A stretch of 37,638 bases of DNA from positions 104,341 to 141,978 of the forward strand of contig NZ_RCAA01000006.1 of NCBI RefSeq assembly GCF_003628475.1, given 5' to 3'. The notes under the pieces are model-generated. The model saw only the letters and a program-made list of their open reading frames with translations, ran no database searches and had not been told where the DNA came from. This document shows positions 29,377 to 37,131 of this stretch, piece by piece (within the stretch, counting starts at the first letter, position 1; the number at the start of each line of letters is the position of its first letter). The stretch comes from Enterobacter sp. R1(2018). Lineage in GTDB: Bacteria > Pseudomonadota > Gammaproteobacteria > Enterobacterales > Enterobacteriaceae. The position numbers were made by a program, and so were the translations under genes.

Positions 29377-29397
29377 CGGGTGGGCTTTCGCCACCCG
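29377..29397. other. GC-rich stem-loop between the convergent recD and argA genes
   Basis: Arms CGGGTGG and CCACCCG flank a 7-base loop. No T-run follows on either strand, so it is not a classic terminator. The flanking GCCGGACGGG resembles the start of enterobacterial REP elements; a REP remnant or a weak shared terminator are both possible. Confidence 0.4.
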
Positions 29398-29404
29398 CCA
29401 TAGC

Positions 29405-30736
29405 TCAGGCTAAATCCGCCATCAGAATTTTTGAGCGGCGCTGGTAGTTATACATCTCTTTTTTGCTTTCCGGCAGCAGGTCCACATCCACCGGCGTGAA
29501 GCCGCGCTCCTGGAACCAGTGGATACTTCGCGTCGTCAGTACGAACAGCTTGCTTAGCCCCATTTGCCGGGCCTGCGCCGCTATACGTTGCAACAACACT
29601 TCCCCTCGCGATGAGCTTCGGTAATCCGGATGTACCGCCACGCACGCCATTTCACCGATCCCTTCCTCAAGGAAAGGATACAGCGCCGCACAGGCGATGG
29701 TCAGGTTATCGCGCTGGATGATGGTGAACTTATCAATCTCCATTTCCAACTGCTCGCGTGAACGGCGCACCAGAATGCCCTGCTGTTCAAGCGGGCGAAT
29801 CAGCTCAAGGATGCCGCCGATATCGTTAATGGTCGCGCGGCGGATTTGTTCGGCGCTTTCCATCACTATCTGGGTGCCGATGCCGTCGCGCGAGAACAGT
29901 TCCTGCAGCAGGGCGCCGTCTTCCTGATAGCTAATCAGGTGGCTGCGACGCACGCCGCTGCGGCAGGCCTTCACCGCGCCGCGCAGGAAACGTACCGTGC
30001 CGGAGTGATAATCGCCGGCGCTTTCCAGCTCTTCAATACGGCTTTGCGCGTCGTTTGGAAACAGCTCGGAGATAATATTGCCTTCGTCATCGGTTACGCC
30101 CTGGGATGAGCAAAAACCGATCATTTTCTCGGCCTTGAGTTTCACCGCCAGCTGGGTGGCGACTTCTTCTGAGGTGAGATTAAAGCTTTCGCCCGTTACC
30201 GAAACCGCCACCGGCCCCAGCAGTACGATAGCGCCGTTATCAAGCTGGCGATGAATCGCCTCTTCGTCGATACGGCGAATGCGTCCGCTGTGACAGTAAT
30301 CGATGCCGTCGTCCACGCCGAGCGGCTGAGCGATAATAAAGTTGCCGCTGACCACGTTGATATGCGCGCCCTGCAAAGGGGTGTTGCCAAGGCTCATGGA
30401 AAGCCGCGCCGTAATATCCAGCTGCAGCAAACCCGCCGCCTGTTTTACCAGCTCGAGCGTTTTTGCGTCGGTGACGCGGGTGTACTTGTGGTATACGGGC
30501 TCGTGATTGTGTGCGGCCAGGTTGGCGTCAATCTGCGGACGGGCGCCGTAAACCACCACCAGGCGGATGCCCAGGCTATGCAGCAGGCCAATATCGTTGA
30601 CGATACTGGAGAAGTTCTCATGCTCAATGGCTTCGCCGCCAAGCATAATGACAAACGTTTTTCCCCGATGGGCATTTATATAGGGAACAGAATGGCGGAA
30701 TCCCTGTACCAGTTCGGTTCTGCGTTCCTTCACCAC
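29405..30736 (-). CDS. argA: N-acetylglutamate synthase ArgA
   Basis: 443 aa, the E. coli length. It makes N-acetylglutamate from acetyl-CoA and glutamate, the first step of arginine synthesis, and is feedback-inhibited by arginine. The N-terminal amino-acid-kinase-like domain ([46 protein letters not shown]) binds arginine. The C-terminal GNAT domain ([39 protein letters not shown]) is catalytic. The start is GTG at 30734-30736 (MVKERRTEL, as in E. coli), with GAGGG upstream. Two ARG boxes overlap the promoter, so ArgR with arginine should repress it. Confidence 0.98.
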   Translation of the reverse strand: MVKERRTELVQGFRHSVPYINAHRGKTFVIMLGGEAIEHENFSSIVNDIGLLHSLGIRLVVVYGARPQIDANLAAHNHEPVYHKYTRVTDAKTLELVKQAAGLLQLDITARLSMSLGNTPLQGAHINVVSGNFIIAQPLGVDDGIDYCHSGRIRRIDEEAIHRQLDNGAIVLLGPVAVSVTGESFNLTSEEVATQLAVKLKAEKMIGFCSSQGVTDDEGNIISELFPNDAQSRIEELESAGDYHSGTVRFLRGAVKACRSGVRRSHLISYQEDGALLQELFSRDGIGTQIVMESAEQIRRATINDIGGILELIRPLEQQGILVRRSREQLEMEIDKFTIIQRDNLTIACAALYPFLEEGIGEMACVAVHPDYRSSSRGEVLLQRIAAQARQMGLSKLFVLTTRSIHWFQERGFTPVDVDLLPESKKEMYNYQRRSKILMADLA

Positions 30737-30747
30737 GGCAAACCCTC

Positions 30748-30803
30748 ATTGCATGATTATTCGTAATTTGTGTATTTTTATTCTTTTCTCGCGCCGGGTG
30801 CAA
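30748..30803 (-). promoter_or_regulatory. argA promoter with two ARG boxes
   Basis: Two 18-bp ArgR sites are separated by 3 bp, the standard arrangement. On the minus strand they read TACGAATAATCATGCAAT (30748-30765) and AAAGAATAAAAATACACA (30769-30786). Each has about two mismatches to the consensus with conserved GAAT. A -35 TTGCAC (30798-30803) and -10 TAAAAA (30775-30780) are 17 bases apart. The distal box covers the -10 and the proximal box lies just downstream of it, so ArgR binding should block RNA polymerase. Confidence 0.75.
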
Positions 30804-30971
30804 GCAGCAATTTCACATCGATGGAGGCGTCGCCCGCGCGCGCCTTAAGCAGCTTTGAGAATGTTTACCCTTTTATGGATGACAGTAACAGCGTGATTCG
30901 TTAAAGTTTTCGGCTAAAAAAATTAGAATTTCCATCTTTATGCTTTGAAAAAGATGACGCTCAGGAGAGCC

Positions 30972-32222
30972 ATGTCAGATTCCAGTCCATTAATTAGCCG
31001 TCGCCGCCTGCTTCAGGGGACGGGCGCCATGTGGCTATTAAGCGTAAGTCAGGTTGGTCTGGCCGCCACGGGCCAGGTTATTGCCGTACGCGTCTGGCCG
31101 GCCTCGTCTTATACCCGCGTGACGCTGGAGTCCAACCGGCTGCTTAAATATAAGCAGTTTGCTTTGAGCAATCCGGAACGTGTAGTGGTGGATATCGAAG
31201 GGGTCAACCTGAACTCGGTGCTCAAGGGCATCGGCAACCAGATCCGTACGGACGATCCTTTTATTAAATCTGCGCGAGTAGGGCAGTTCGATCCCAAAAC
31301 CGTGCGCATGGTTTTTGAACTGAAACAAAACGTTACCCCGCAGCTGTTCGCTCTGGCGCCGGTTGCCGAATTTAAAGAACGCCTGGTGATGGATCTTTAT
31401 CCGGCGAATATGAATAGCGAGCAGGATCCGCTGCTTGCGCTGCTGGAAGATTACAACAACGGCGAGCTGGATAAAAAAATGCCGGCCGAGCAGGGACCGA
31501 AGCCGGGTAAAGCCGGACGCGACAGGCCGATCGTCATCATGCTCGATCCGGGGCACGGCGGCGAGGATCCGGGAGCAATCGGAGCGAATAAAACCCGCGA
31601 AAAAGATATCGTGTTAAAGATCGCGCGGCGTCTGAAGGCGCTGATCGACAAAGAAGCGAATATGAAGGCGTATATGACGCGCAACGAAGACGTATTTATC
31701 CCGCTGAAGGTGCGCGTGGCCAAAGCGCAGAAGCAGCGTGCGGATCTCTTCGTTTCGATCCACGCTGATGCGTTTACCAGCGGCGCGGCGCGCGGCTCGT
31801 CGGTGTTTGCGCTTTCCACCCGGGGCGCGACCAGTACGGCAGCTAAATATCTGGCGCAAACGCAGAACGCCTCGGATTTAATTGGGGGAATAAGCAGGAG
31901 CGGCGATCGCTACGTCGATCACACCATGTTTGATATGGTGCAGTCGCTTACTATCAACGACAGCCTGAAGTTTGGTAAAGAGGTGCTGCAAAGGCTGGGA
32001 CGCGTGAATAAGCTGCATAAAAACAGCGTCGATCAGGCAGGTTTTGCGGTGCTAAAAGCCCCGGACATTCCTTCTATCCTCGTGGAAACGGCGTTTTTAA
32101 GCAACGTTGAGGAAGAGCGCAAGCTGCGTACCGCCGCCTTCCAGCAGGAAGTGGCCGAGTCTATTCTGGCAGGTATTAAAGCGTATTTTGCCGATGGGGC
32201 AACGCTTGCACGGCGCGGATAA
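30972..32222 (+). CDS. amiC: N-acetylmuramoyl-L-alanine amidase AmiC
   Basis: 416 aa (E. coli 417) periplasmic amidase that cuts septal peptidoglycan so daughter cells separate; NlpD activates it. The N-terminus has a twin-arginine signal ([18 protein letters not shown], then AA), sending the folded enzyme out by Tat. Next is an AMIN domain (about residues 35-135), which targets the septum, then the Amidase_3 catalytic domain with zinc motifs [20 protein letters not shown] and the catalytic ETAFLSN. I chose the ATG at 30972, nine codons inside the open frame, because it follows AGGAGAG and fits the E. coli length. argA is divergent on its upstream side. Confidence 0.97.
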   Translation: MSDSSPLISRRRLLQGTGAMWLLSVSQVGLAATGQVIAVRVWPASSYTRVTLESNRLLKYKQFALSNPERVVVDIEGVNLNSVLKGIGNQIRTDDPFIKSARVGQFDPKTVRMVFELKQNVTPQLFALAPVAEFKERLVMDLYPANMNSEQDPLLALLEDYNNGELDKKMPAEQGPKPGKAGRDRPIVIMLDPGHGGEDPGAIGANKTREKDIVLKIARRLKALIDKEANMKAYMTRNEDVFIPLKVRVAKAQKQRADLFVSIHADAFTSGAARGSSVFALSTRGATSTAAKYLAQTQNASDLIGGISRSGDRYVDHTMFDMVQSLTINDSLKFGKEVLQRLGRVNKLHKNSVDQAGFAVLKAPDIPSILVETAFLSNVEEERKLRTAAFQQEVAESILAGIKAYFADGATLARRG

Positions 32223-32239
32223 GGCGCCGTTTTCTTTTT
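32211..32239 (+). terminator. Terminator of amiC overlapping its own stop codon
   Basis: CGGCGC (32211-32216) and GCGCCG (32224-32229) form a stem with a 7-base loop, followed by TTTTCTTTTT. The left arm and most of the loop are coding sequence for the last residues and the TAA at 32220-32222. Confidence 0.75.
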
Positions 32240-32263
32240 GAGAGGGGAGCGGATTTCAGATAC

Positions 32264-32286
32264 AAAAAAACACCCGTTAAGGTGCT
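32264..32286 (-). terminator. Terminator of the initiator tRNA gene
   Basis: On the minus strand CACC-TTAACG-GGTG with flanking G-T and A-T pairs is followed by seven T. It lies nine bases after the tRNA 3' end. Its short stem is typical for tRNA transcription units. Confidence 0.7.
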
Positions 32287-32294
32287 TTTAAAGT

Positions 32295-32371
<77 letters not shown>

Positions 32372-32384
32372 TCCGTAGATGCGC

Positions 32385-32412
32385 ACTATACTCTGCTCGC
32401 TTTTTGATGCAA
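32385..32412 (-). promoter_or_regulatory. Promoter of the initiator tRNA gene
   Basis: On the minus strand TTGCAT (32407-32412) and TATAGT (32385-32390) are separated by 16 bases. The GC-rich discriminator GCGC that follows is typical of stable-RNA promoters under stringent control. Confidence 0.75.
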
Positions 32413-32579
32413 CCCTTTTTTTTAAAAATGCTTAATTTGTCACAGGTTGTTGAAAATACCGGCTTTTTGATTAATTTATATACACCGCCGTTGCCGGACA
32501 GGCGCAACGCATTTAATTCTCGCGGCGTGTTTGCTATCTTCGCGTGGCGTGTAGCGGCATAACCCAGGGCGAGGCAGTG

Positions 32580-33686
32580 ATGAAAGGACGTTGGATTAAG
32601 TACATTGTAACAGGCGTAATGGTAGCGGCGCTGGCGGCCTGTTCTTCAAAACCGACCGATAAGGGTCAGCAATATAAAGACGGCAAGTTCACCCAGCCCT
32701 TTTCGCTGGTTAACCAGCCTGATGCGGTAGGCGCTCCCGTTAACAGCGGAGACTTCGCCGAACAGGTTAATCAGATTCGTGCGGCCTCACCAAGGCTCTT
32801 TAGCAGCAAAAGCGACGTTTACGGCGCCGTCCAGCAATGGCTGCGGGCGGGCGGCGATACGCGCCAGCTAAGCCAGTACGGCCTGGACGCCTGGCAGATG
32901 GAAGGGGCGGATAACTACGGTAACGTACAGTTTACCGGCTACTACACGCCGGTGGTGCAGGCGCGCTACACCCGTCAGGGCGAATTCCAGTACCCGATCT
33001 ACCGCATGCCGCCTAAACGCGGACGCCTGCCGTCGCGTGCGGAGATTTACAACGGCGCATTGAGCGACAGCTACGTGCTCGCTTACAGCAATTCCCTGAT
33101 GGATAACTTTATTATGGACGTGCAGGGCAGCGGCTACATCGACTTTGGTGACGGACGGCCGTTGACCTTCTTCGGCTACGGCGGCAAAAACGGCCACGCC
33201 TATCGCAGCATCGGCAAGGTGCTTATCGATCGCGGCGAAGTGAAAAAAGAAGATATGTCGATGCAGGCGATTCGCCACTGGGGTGAAACGCACAGCGAGG
33301 CTGAAGTTCAGGAGCTGCTGGAGCAAAACCCGTCCTTCGTCTTCTTTAAGCCCGCCAGCTACGCGCCGGTGAAAGGCGCAAGCGCGGTGCCGCTGATTGG
33401 TCGTGCGTCGGTAGCTTCCGACCGTTCCATTATCCCTGCGGGCACCACGCTGCTGGCGGAAGTGCCGCTGCTGGACAACAACGGCAAGTTCAACGGGCAG
33501 TATGAGCTGCGGGTCATGGTGGCGCTGGACGTGGGCGGAGCCATTAAAGGACAGCACTTCGATATCTACCAGGGGATCGGGCCGGAGGCCGGCCATCGCG
33601 CCGGCTGGTATAACCATTATGGCCGCGTCTGGGTGCTGAAAAACGCGCCGGGTACGGGCGCCGGCGGTAATGTCTTTAGCGGTTAA
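32580..33686 (+). CDS. mltA: Membrane-bound lytic murein transglycosylase A, MltA
   Basis: 368 aa (E. coli 365) outer-membrane lipoprotein that cleaves glycan strands of peptidoglycan, forming 1,6-anhydro-MurNAc ends. The signal peptide ends in a lipobox (LAAC|S, Cys21), and the +2 residue is Ser, fitting outer-membrane sorting. Family stretches are MEGADNYGNVQFTGYYTPVV, FQYPIYRMPPKRGRLPSRAE, SGYIDFGDGRPLTFFGY, and RASVASDRSIIPAGTTLLAE. The aspartate in MVALDVGGAIKG (Asp317) is the likely catalytic residue. I chose the ATG at 32580, twelve codons inside the open frame, as it starts the signal MKGRWIKYIVTG; GAGG lies upstream. Confidence 0.97.
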   Translation: MKGRWIKYIVTGVMVAALAACSSKPTDKGQQYKDGKFTQPFSLVNQPDAVGAPVNSGDFAEQVNQIRAASPRLFSSKSDVYGAVQQWLRAGGDTRQLSQYGLDAWQMEGADNYGNVQFTGYYTPVVQARYTRQGEFQYPIYRMPPKRGRLPSRAEIYNGALSDSYVLAYSNSLMDNFIMDVQGSGYIDFGDGRPLTFFGYGGKNGHAYRSIGKVLIDRGEVKKEDMSMQAIRHWGETHSEAEVQELLEQNPSFVFFKPASYAPVKGASAVPLIGRASVASDRSIIPAGTTLLAEVPLLDNNGKFNGQYELRVMVALDVGGAIKGQHFDIYQGIGPEAGHRAGWYNHYGRVWVLKNAPGTGAGGNVFSG

Positions 33687-33712
33687 TGCTGCGAACCTCC
33701 CGCCTTCTTGAT

Positions 33713-33734
33713 ACGGGCTGTATCATCAGCCCGT
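33713..33734. repeat. Palindrome copy 1 between mltA and csdL
   Basis: ACGGGCTG-TATCAT-CAGCCCGT has perfect 8-base arms and a 6-base centre. It has no T-run. A near-identical copy lies at 33863-33882, about 150 bp downstream. It could be a decayed promoter duplicate or a protein site. Confidence 0.7.
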
Positions 33735-33815
33735 GAAAGTCTGACAAACTTTTATTGAGCGTTAAGTCATTTTCTCTTTATTAAAAAACAAAGAATTACG
33801 CCTTTTGGTTGACCC

Positions 33816-33849
33816 CAAACACCCGAAAACCGCGTTTTTCGGGTGTTTG
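33816..33849. terminator. Strong hairpin downstream of mltA
   Basis: CAAACACCCGAAAA and TTTTCGGGTGTTTG are perfect 14-base arms around a 6-base loop. The run of A and T is inside the stem near the loop, not after it, and no U-tract follows on either strand. It may act as a 3'-end-protecting structure rather than a classic terminator. Confidence 0.55.
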
Positions 33850-33882
33850 TCCCCCCATGCTGCGGGCTGTATAATCAGCCCG
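33847..33882 (+). promoter_or_regulatory. csdL promoter, with the second palindrome centred on the -10
   Basis: TTGTCC (33847-33852), 17 bases and the consensus TATAAT (33870-33875) form a promoter ending about 32 bases before the csdL ATG. The -10 is exactly the centre of the palindrome CGGGCTG-TATAAT-CAGCCCG. The -35 overlaps the end of the preceding hairpin. Confidence 0.65.
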
Positions 33883-33907
33883 TTTGTTTTTCCCTGAGGA
33901 TCTCCTG

Positions 33908-34714
33908 ATGTCTGTCGTTCTCTCCGATGCCTGGCTGCAACGCTTTGGCGGCACCGCTCGTCTTTACGGGCGCGATGCTCTGCAGCTGTTTGCCCGCTCG
34001 CATGTTTGTGTCATCGGTATCGGTGGCGTGGGCTCATGGGCGGCAGAAGCGCTCGCTCGTACCGGTATCGGTGCCATTACGCTTATCGATATGGACGACG
34101 TTTGCGTAACGAACACTAACCGTCAGATTCATGCGCTGCGCGATAATGTCGGCCTCGCCAAAACGGAAGTGATGGCGGCGCGTATCCGCGAAATTAATCC
34201 GGAATGCCGTGTGACGGTGGTGGATGATTTTATTACTGCCGATAACGCCGCGCAGCTGTTAAGCCAGGGCTTTAGCTATGTGATCGACGCCATCGACAGC
34301 GTGCGTCCTAAGGCGGCGCTGATAGCCTGGTGCCGTCGCAATAAGATCCCTTTAGTGACCACCGGCGGCGCGGGGGGACAGATCGATCCGACGCAGATCC
34401 AGGTCGCCGATCTGGCGAAGACCATTCAGGATCCGCTGGCGGCTAAACTGCGCGAAAGGCTGAAAAGCGATTTTGGCGTGGTGAAGAACAGCAAGGGCAA
34501 GCTGGGCGTGGACTGCGTATTTTCCACCGAGGCGCTGGTTTATCCGCAGGCAGATGGCTCTGTATGCGCGGCTAAAAGCACCGCCGACGGCCCAAAACGC
34601 ATGGACTGCGCGTCCGGTTTTGGCGCGGCAACCATGGTCACCGCCAGCTTTGGCTTTGTGGCGGTTTCCCACGTGCTTAAAAAGATGATGGCGAAGGCGG
34701 CGAGAAGCGCCTGA
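33908..34714 (+). CDS. tcdA: tRNA threonylcarbamoyladenosine dehydratase TcdA (CsdL)
   Basis: 268 aa, the E. coli length. TcdA, an E1-like enzyme, uses ATP to cyclise t6A at position 37 of ANN-decoding tRNAs into ct6A. The nucleotide loop GIGGVGSWAAEALARTG lies near residues 37-53, with IDMDDVCVTNTNRQIHAL and DAIDSVRPKAALI (ThiF/MoeB signatures) following. GVDCVFSTE and the C-terminal RMDCASGFGAATMVTASFGF contain conserved cysteines. The ATG at 33908 follows GAGGA. CsdA-CsdE, encoded convergently next door, supply persulfide-sulfur relay in this system in E. coli. The stop TGA (34712-34714) directly abuts the csdE stop. Confidence 0.96.
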   Translation: MSVVLSDAWLQRFGGTARLYGRDALQLFARSHVCVIGIGGVGSWAAEALARTGIGAITLIDMDDVCVTNTNRQIHALRDNVGLAKTEVMAARIREINPECRVTVVDDFITADNAAQLLSQGFSYVIDAIDSVRPKAALIAWCRRNKIPLVTTGGAGGQIDPTQIQVADLAKTIQDPLAAKLRERLKSDFGVVKNSKGKLGVDCVFSTEALVYPQADGSVCAAKSTADGPKRMDCASGFGAATMVTASFGFVAVSHVLKKMMAKAARSA

Positions 34715-35161
34715 TTACGCCTCGTCCCGGGCGGCCTGGCGCACGGCCTCGGCCAGCGCCGTCAGGCCGCTGCTGCGTGAGGCGCTGAGCTGGTTGCGCA
34801 AGCCCAATTCGTCAAACAGCGCCAGCGGATCCGCGCTTTGTAACTCCTGCGCCGTTTTGCCTTCGATCGCCGTCAGCAGCACCGCCAGCAATCCCCTCAC
34901 GATGCGCCCTTCACTGTCGCCATAAAAATGCAACGTTCCGTTTGCTTCACGCTCGTGGCCGAGCCAGACGCGGTTTTCACAGCCGGCTATTTCTATCTCA
35001 TCGCGCTTTAAATCTGCCGGCAGGGCGGGAAGCTGTTTACCCAGCATGATTAACTGACGGTATTTATCTTCCCACTGCTGTAAGGGGACGAACGTGGCGC
35101 GCAGCGCGTCAGGGGTAATCGTTTTACCGAACGGATGGCCGGCTAAAAATCCACTTGTCAT
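34715..35161 (-). CDS. csdE: Sulfur acceptor protein CsdE
   Basis: 148 aa (E. coli 147), a SufE-like protein that takes the persulfide from CsdA. The acceptor is Cys61 in [14 protein letters not shown], in the same position as E. coli. [23 protein letters not shown] and [21 protein letters not shown], then [16 protein letters not shown], are family features. Its ATG (35159-35161) abuts the csdA stop (TAAATG on the minus strand), so translation is likely coupled and stoichiometric. Its own stop abuts the tcdA stop with no base between. Confidence 0.96.
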   Translation of the reverse strand: MTSGFLAGHPFGKTITPDALRATFVPLQQWEDKYRQLIMLGKQLPALPADLKRDEIEIAGCENRVWLGHEREANGTLHFYGDSEGRIVRGLLAVLLTAIEGKTAQELQSADPLALFDELGLRNQLSASRSSGLTALAEAVRQAARDEA

Positions 35162-36367
35162 TTAATCCACCAGAATATCCAGCGCATGGTCGATGGCTTT
35201 CACCAGCGCTTCCACGTCGCTTTGCGTGTTGTAAGGAGCAAAAGAAGCGCGAAGCGTGCCGCTTACACCCAGCGCCGCCAGCAGCGGCTGAGCGCAGTGC
35301 TGCCCGGCGCGAAGCGCGATGCCCGATGCCGCCAGCAGCGTCACCATATCGCTGTGGTGCACGCCTGCGAAATCAAATGCCAGCAGGCTCGAGTCCTGGC
35401 AGCGGAAGCTGCGAAAGCCCGGCCGCTTTGCCAGTTGCGCTTCGGCAAGCGTCGCAAGGCCCCGGCTGTAGGCTTCCGCTTCAGCCACGTCTGTTTCTGC
35501 AAGCCATTCAAGCGCGGCGCTCAGGCCAATCACTCCCGCAACGTTTGGCGTACCGGCTTCGAAGCGATAAGGCACCGCCTGGGTTTTAAAGCCGTCAAAC
35601 GAGACATGGGAAATCATTTTACCGCCGCCAAGCCACGGGGACATCTCCGCCAGCAGCGCGGTTTTGCCGTACAGCGCGCCGATGCCCGTCGGCCCGTAGA
35701 GCTTGTGGCCGGAGAAAGCATAAAAATCGATATCCAGCGCCTGAACGTCCGGGGGGCAATGCACCACGCCCTGGGCGCCATCTACCATGACGACCGCGCC
35801 GACGCCGTGCGCAAGGCTAACCGCTTTTGCCAGGTCCGGACAGCCGCCGGTTACGTTCGACATTTGTCCCAGCGCCAGAATTTTAGTGCGTTCGTTGAGC
35901 AAAGCAGGAAGCAGGGCGAGATCGGCCAGGTAATCTTTGCCAATCGGCAGCTTAACGATACGTGCGCCGGTTTGCTCGGCGACCATCAGCCAGGGCACGA
36001 AATTAGCGTGGTGCTCGGCTTCGCTGATAATGATTTCGTCGCCTGCCTGCAGGCGCGGACGCGCATAGCACTGGGCAACCAGATTGATGGACTCGGTGGT
36101 GCCACGCGTCCAGATAATATCTTTGCCGGACGGGGCGTTTAGCAAGGCTGCCACGGCTTCGCGTGCGGCTTCGTAACGGGCCGTAAGGCGCTGTGCGGTT
36201 GGGAACTGGCTACGGTGAACGTTGCCTGCGCTGAGGCTGTAGAACTGCTGGCTGGCGTCAATCACAGCCTGGGGTTTTAATGCCGTCGCCGCGCTGTCCA
36301 GATAGACGCCGGCATCCGCCAGCGCCGGGAACTGGCTGCGGAAACGAGCAGGGTTAAATGCTTTCAT
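35162..36367 (-). CDS. csdA: Cysteine desulfurase CsdA
   Basis: 401 aa, the E. coli length. This PLP enzyme removes sulfur from cysteine (and cysteine sulfinate) and loads it as persulfide on CsdE. The PLP lysine is Lys222 in FSGHKLYGPTGIG, the persulfide cysteine is Cys358 in LRAGQHCAQPLL, and SEAEHHANFVPW holds the histidine that stacks on PLP. VYLDSAATALKP is the N-terminal signature of SufS-type class II desulfurases. I chose the ATG at 36365-36367, twelve codons inside the frame, to match E. coli. It is the first gene of the csdA-csdE pair. Confidence 0.97.
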   Translation of the reverse strand: MKAFNPARFRSQFPALADAGVYLDSAATALKPQAVIDASQQFYSLSAGNVHRSQFPTAQRLTARYEAAREAVAALLNAPSGKDIIWTRGTTESINLVAQCYARPRLQAGDEIIISEAEHHANFVPWLMVAEQTGARIVKLPIGKDYLADLALLPALLNERTKILALGQMSNVTGGCPDLAKAVSLAHGVGAVVMVDGAQGVVHCPPDVQALDIDFYAFSGHKLYGPTGIGALYGKTALLAEMSPWLGGGKMISHVSFDGFKTQAVPYRFEAGTPNVAGVIGLSAALEWLAETDVAEAEAYSRGLATLAEAQLAKRPGFRSFRCQDSSLLAFDFAGVHHSDMVTLLAASGIALRAGQHCAQPLLAALGVSGTLRASFAPYNTQSDVEALVKAIDHALDILVD

Positions 36368-36561
36368 GGTTATCCTCGTTGCAATCCATAGATCGTGGCG
36401 CATTTCTTAAGGCTGCACAAGGCATGCGTAACTATCGGAATTATCTGCTTAACCTGGCAAAGTCGCAAAAGAGAGTTATGCTAATAATTGTTAGGCTAAG
36501 GTTTCAGCCCGTAAGCAGAAGAGATTTAAGTAGCATTAAACTCTATACAAGGAGAAGAATT

Positions 36562-36789
36562 ATGAATAAGGCAGCCGCTATTGTATCTGCATGTATGATG
36601 ACTTTCGCACTCGCAGCATGTTCCAGCCCGAACTACGTCATGCACACCAACGACGGACGCAGTATCGTCTCTGACGGTAAGCCGAAGACCGATGACGAAA
36701 CCGGCATGATTAAGTATAAAGATGCCAACGGTAATCAGCAGCAGATTAACCGTAGCGACGTGAAAGAGATGGTTGAACTCAAGCACTAA
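36562..36789 (+). CDS. ygdI: Small DUF903-family lipoprotein YgdI
   Basis: 75 aa. The signal MNKAAAIVSACMMTFALAAC ends in a lipobox (LAAC|S, Cys20). The mature domain (PNYVMHTNDGRSIVSDGKPK, TDDETGMIKYKD) is DUF903, a small SH3-like fold, related to YgdR (8460-8678). The frame is open far upstream, but the ATG at 36562 has a strong AAGGAGAAG and starts a normal lipoprotein signal. The function is unknown. Its stop is ten bases from the end of the GcvB terminator, which faces it. Confidence 0.94.
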   Translation: MNKAAAIVSACMMTFALAACSSPNYVMHTNDGRSIVSDGKPKTDDETGMIKYKDANGNQQQINRSDVKEMVELKH

Positions 36790-36798
36790 TAAGTGAAC

Positions 36799-37004
36799 AA
36801 AAAAAAGCACCGCTTTAAGCGGTGCTACATTAATCACTATGGACAGACAGGGTAAATGTACAGGAAGTGAAAAAGGGGTAGCTTAGCTACCGGGGTCTGG
36901 AATGCCAGACCAATTGCAAACACAACAACACAACATCACAACCGTAAGCCAAAAGCCCTCCAGAACACGCATTCCAGACAACTTTTCGTTCCGGCTCAGG
37001 AAGT
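36799..37004 (-). ncRNA. gcvB: Small regulatory RNA GcvB
   Basis: 206 nt, matching E. coli GcvB in length and layout. With Hfq it represses many amino-acid and peptide transport genes (such as oppA, dppA). The 5' end ACTTCCTGAGCCGGAACG, the GU-rich seed R1 (TTGTGTTGTTGTGTTTGC) and the conserved CCTGTACATTTACCCTGTCT are present. It ends in AGCACCGC-TTAAA-GCGGTGC and eight T. Stem 1 and the hairpin after R1 (GGTCTGGCATTCCAGACC) differ from E. coli but keep pairing. The promoter is TTGAGG (37034-37039), 17 bases, TATAGT (37011-37016). It is divergent from gcvA, whose product activates it when glycine is present. Confidence 0.95.
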
Positions 37005-37010
37005 GCCGCC

Positions 37011-37054
37011 ACTATAGGTATTTGCTGGTGCATCCTCAACGGACAATTTATAAT
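37011..37054. promoter_or_regulatory. Divergent gcvB / gcvA promoter region
   Basis: Minus strand: gcvB -35 TTGAGG (37034-37039) and -10 TATAGT (37011-37016). Plus strand: a perfect TATAAT (37049-37054) is the likely gcvA -10, about 78 bases before its ATG, without a good -35. The two promoters are back to back, which fits joint control by GcvA, as in E. coli. Confidence 0.65.
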
Positions 37055-37131
37055 GGCTCAGATAAAAAAAACTAATAGGTTAATTAAACAACCTTTTTGT
37101 TAACAGCCATTAACATTTAAGCCTGTCAACT

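Noticed and set aside
35186..36142. 318-codon plus-strand open frame opposite csdA
   Set aside because: An antisense shadow; CsdA has intact Lys222 and Cys358 on the minus strand.
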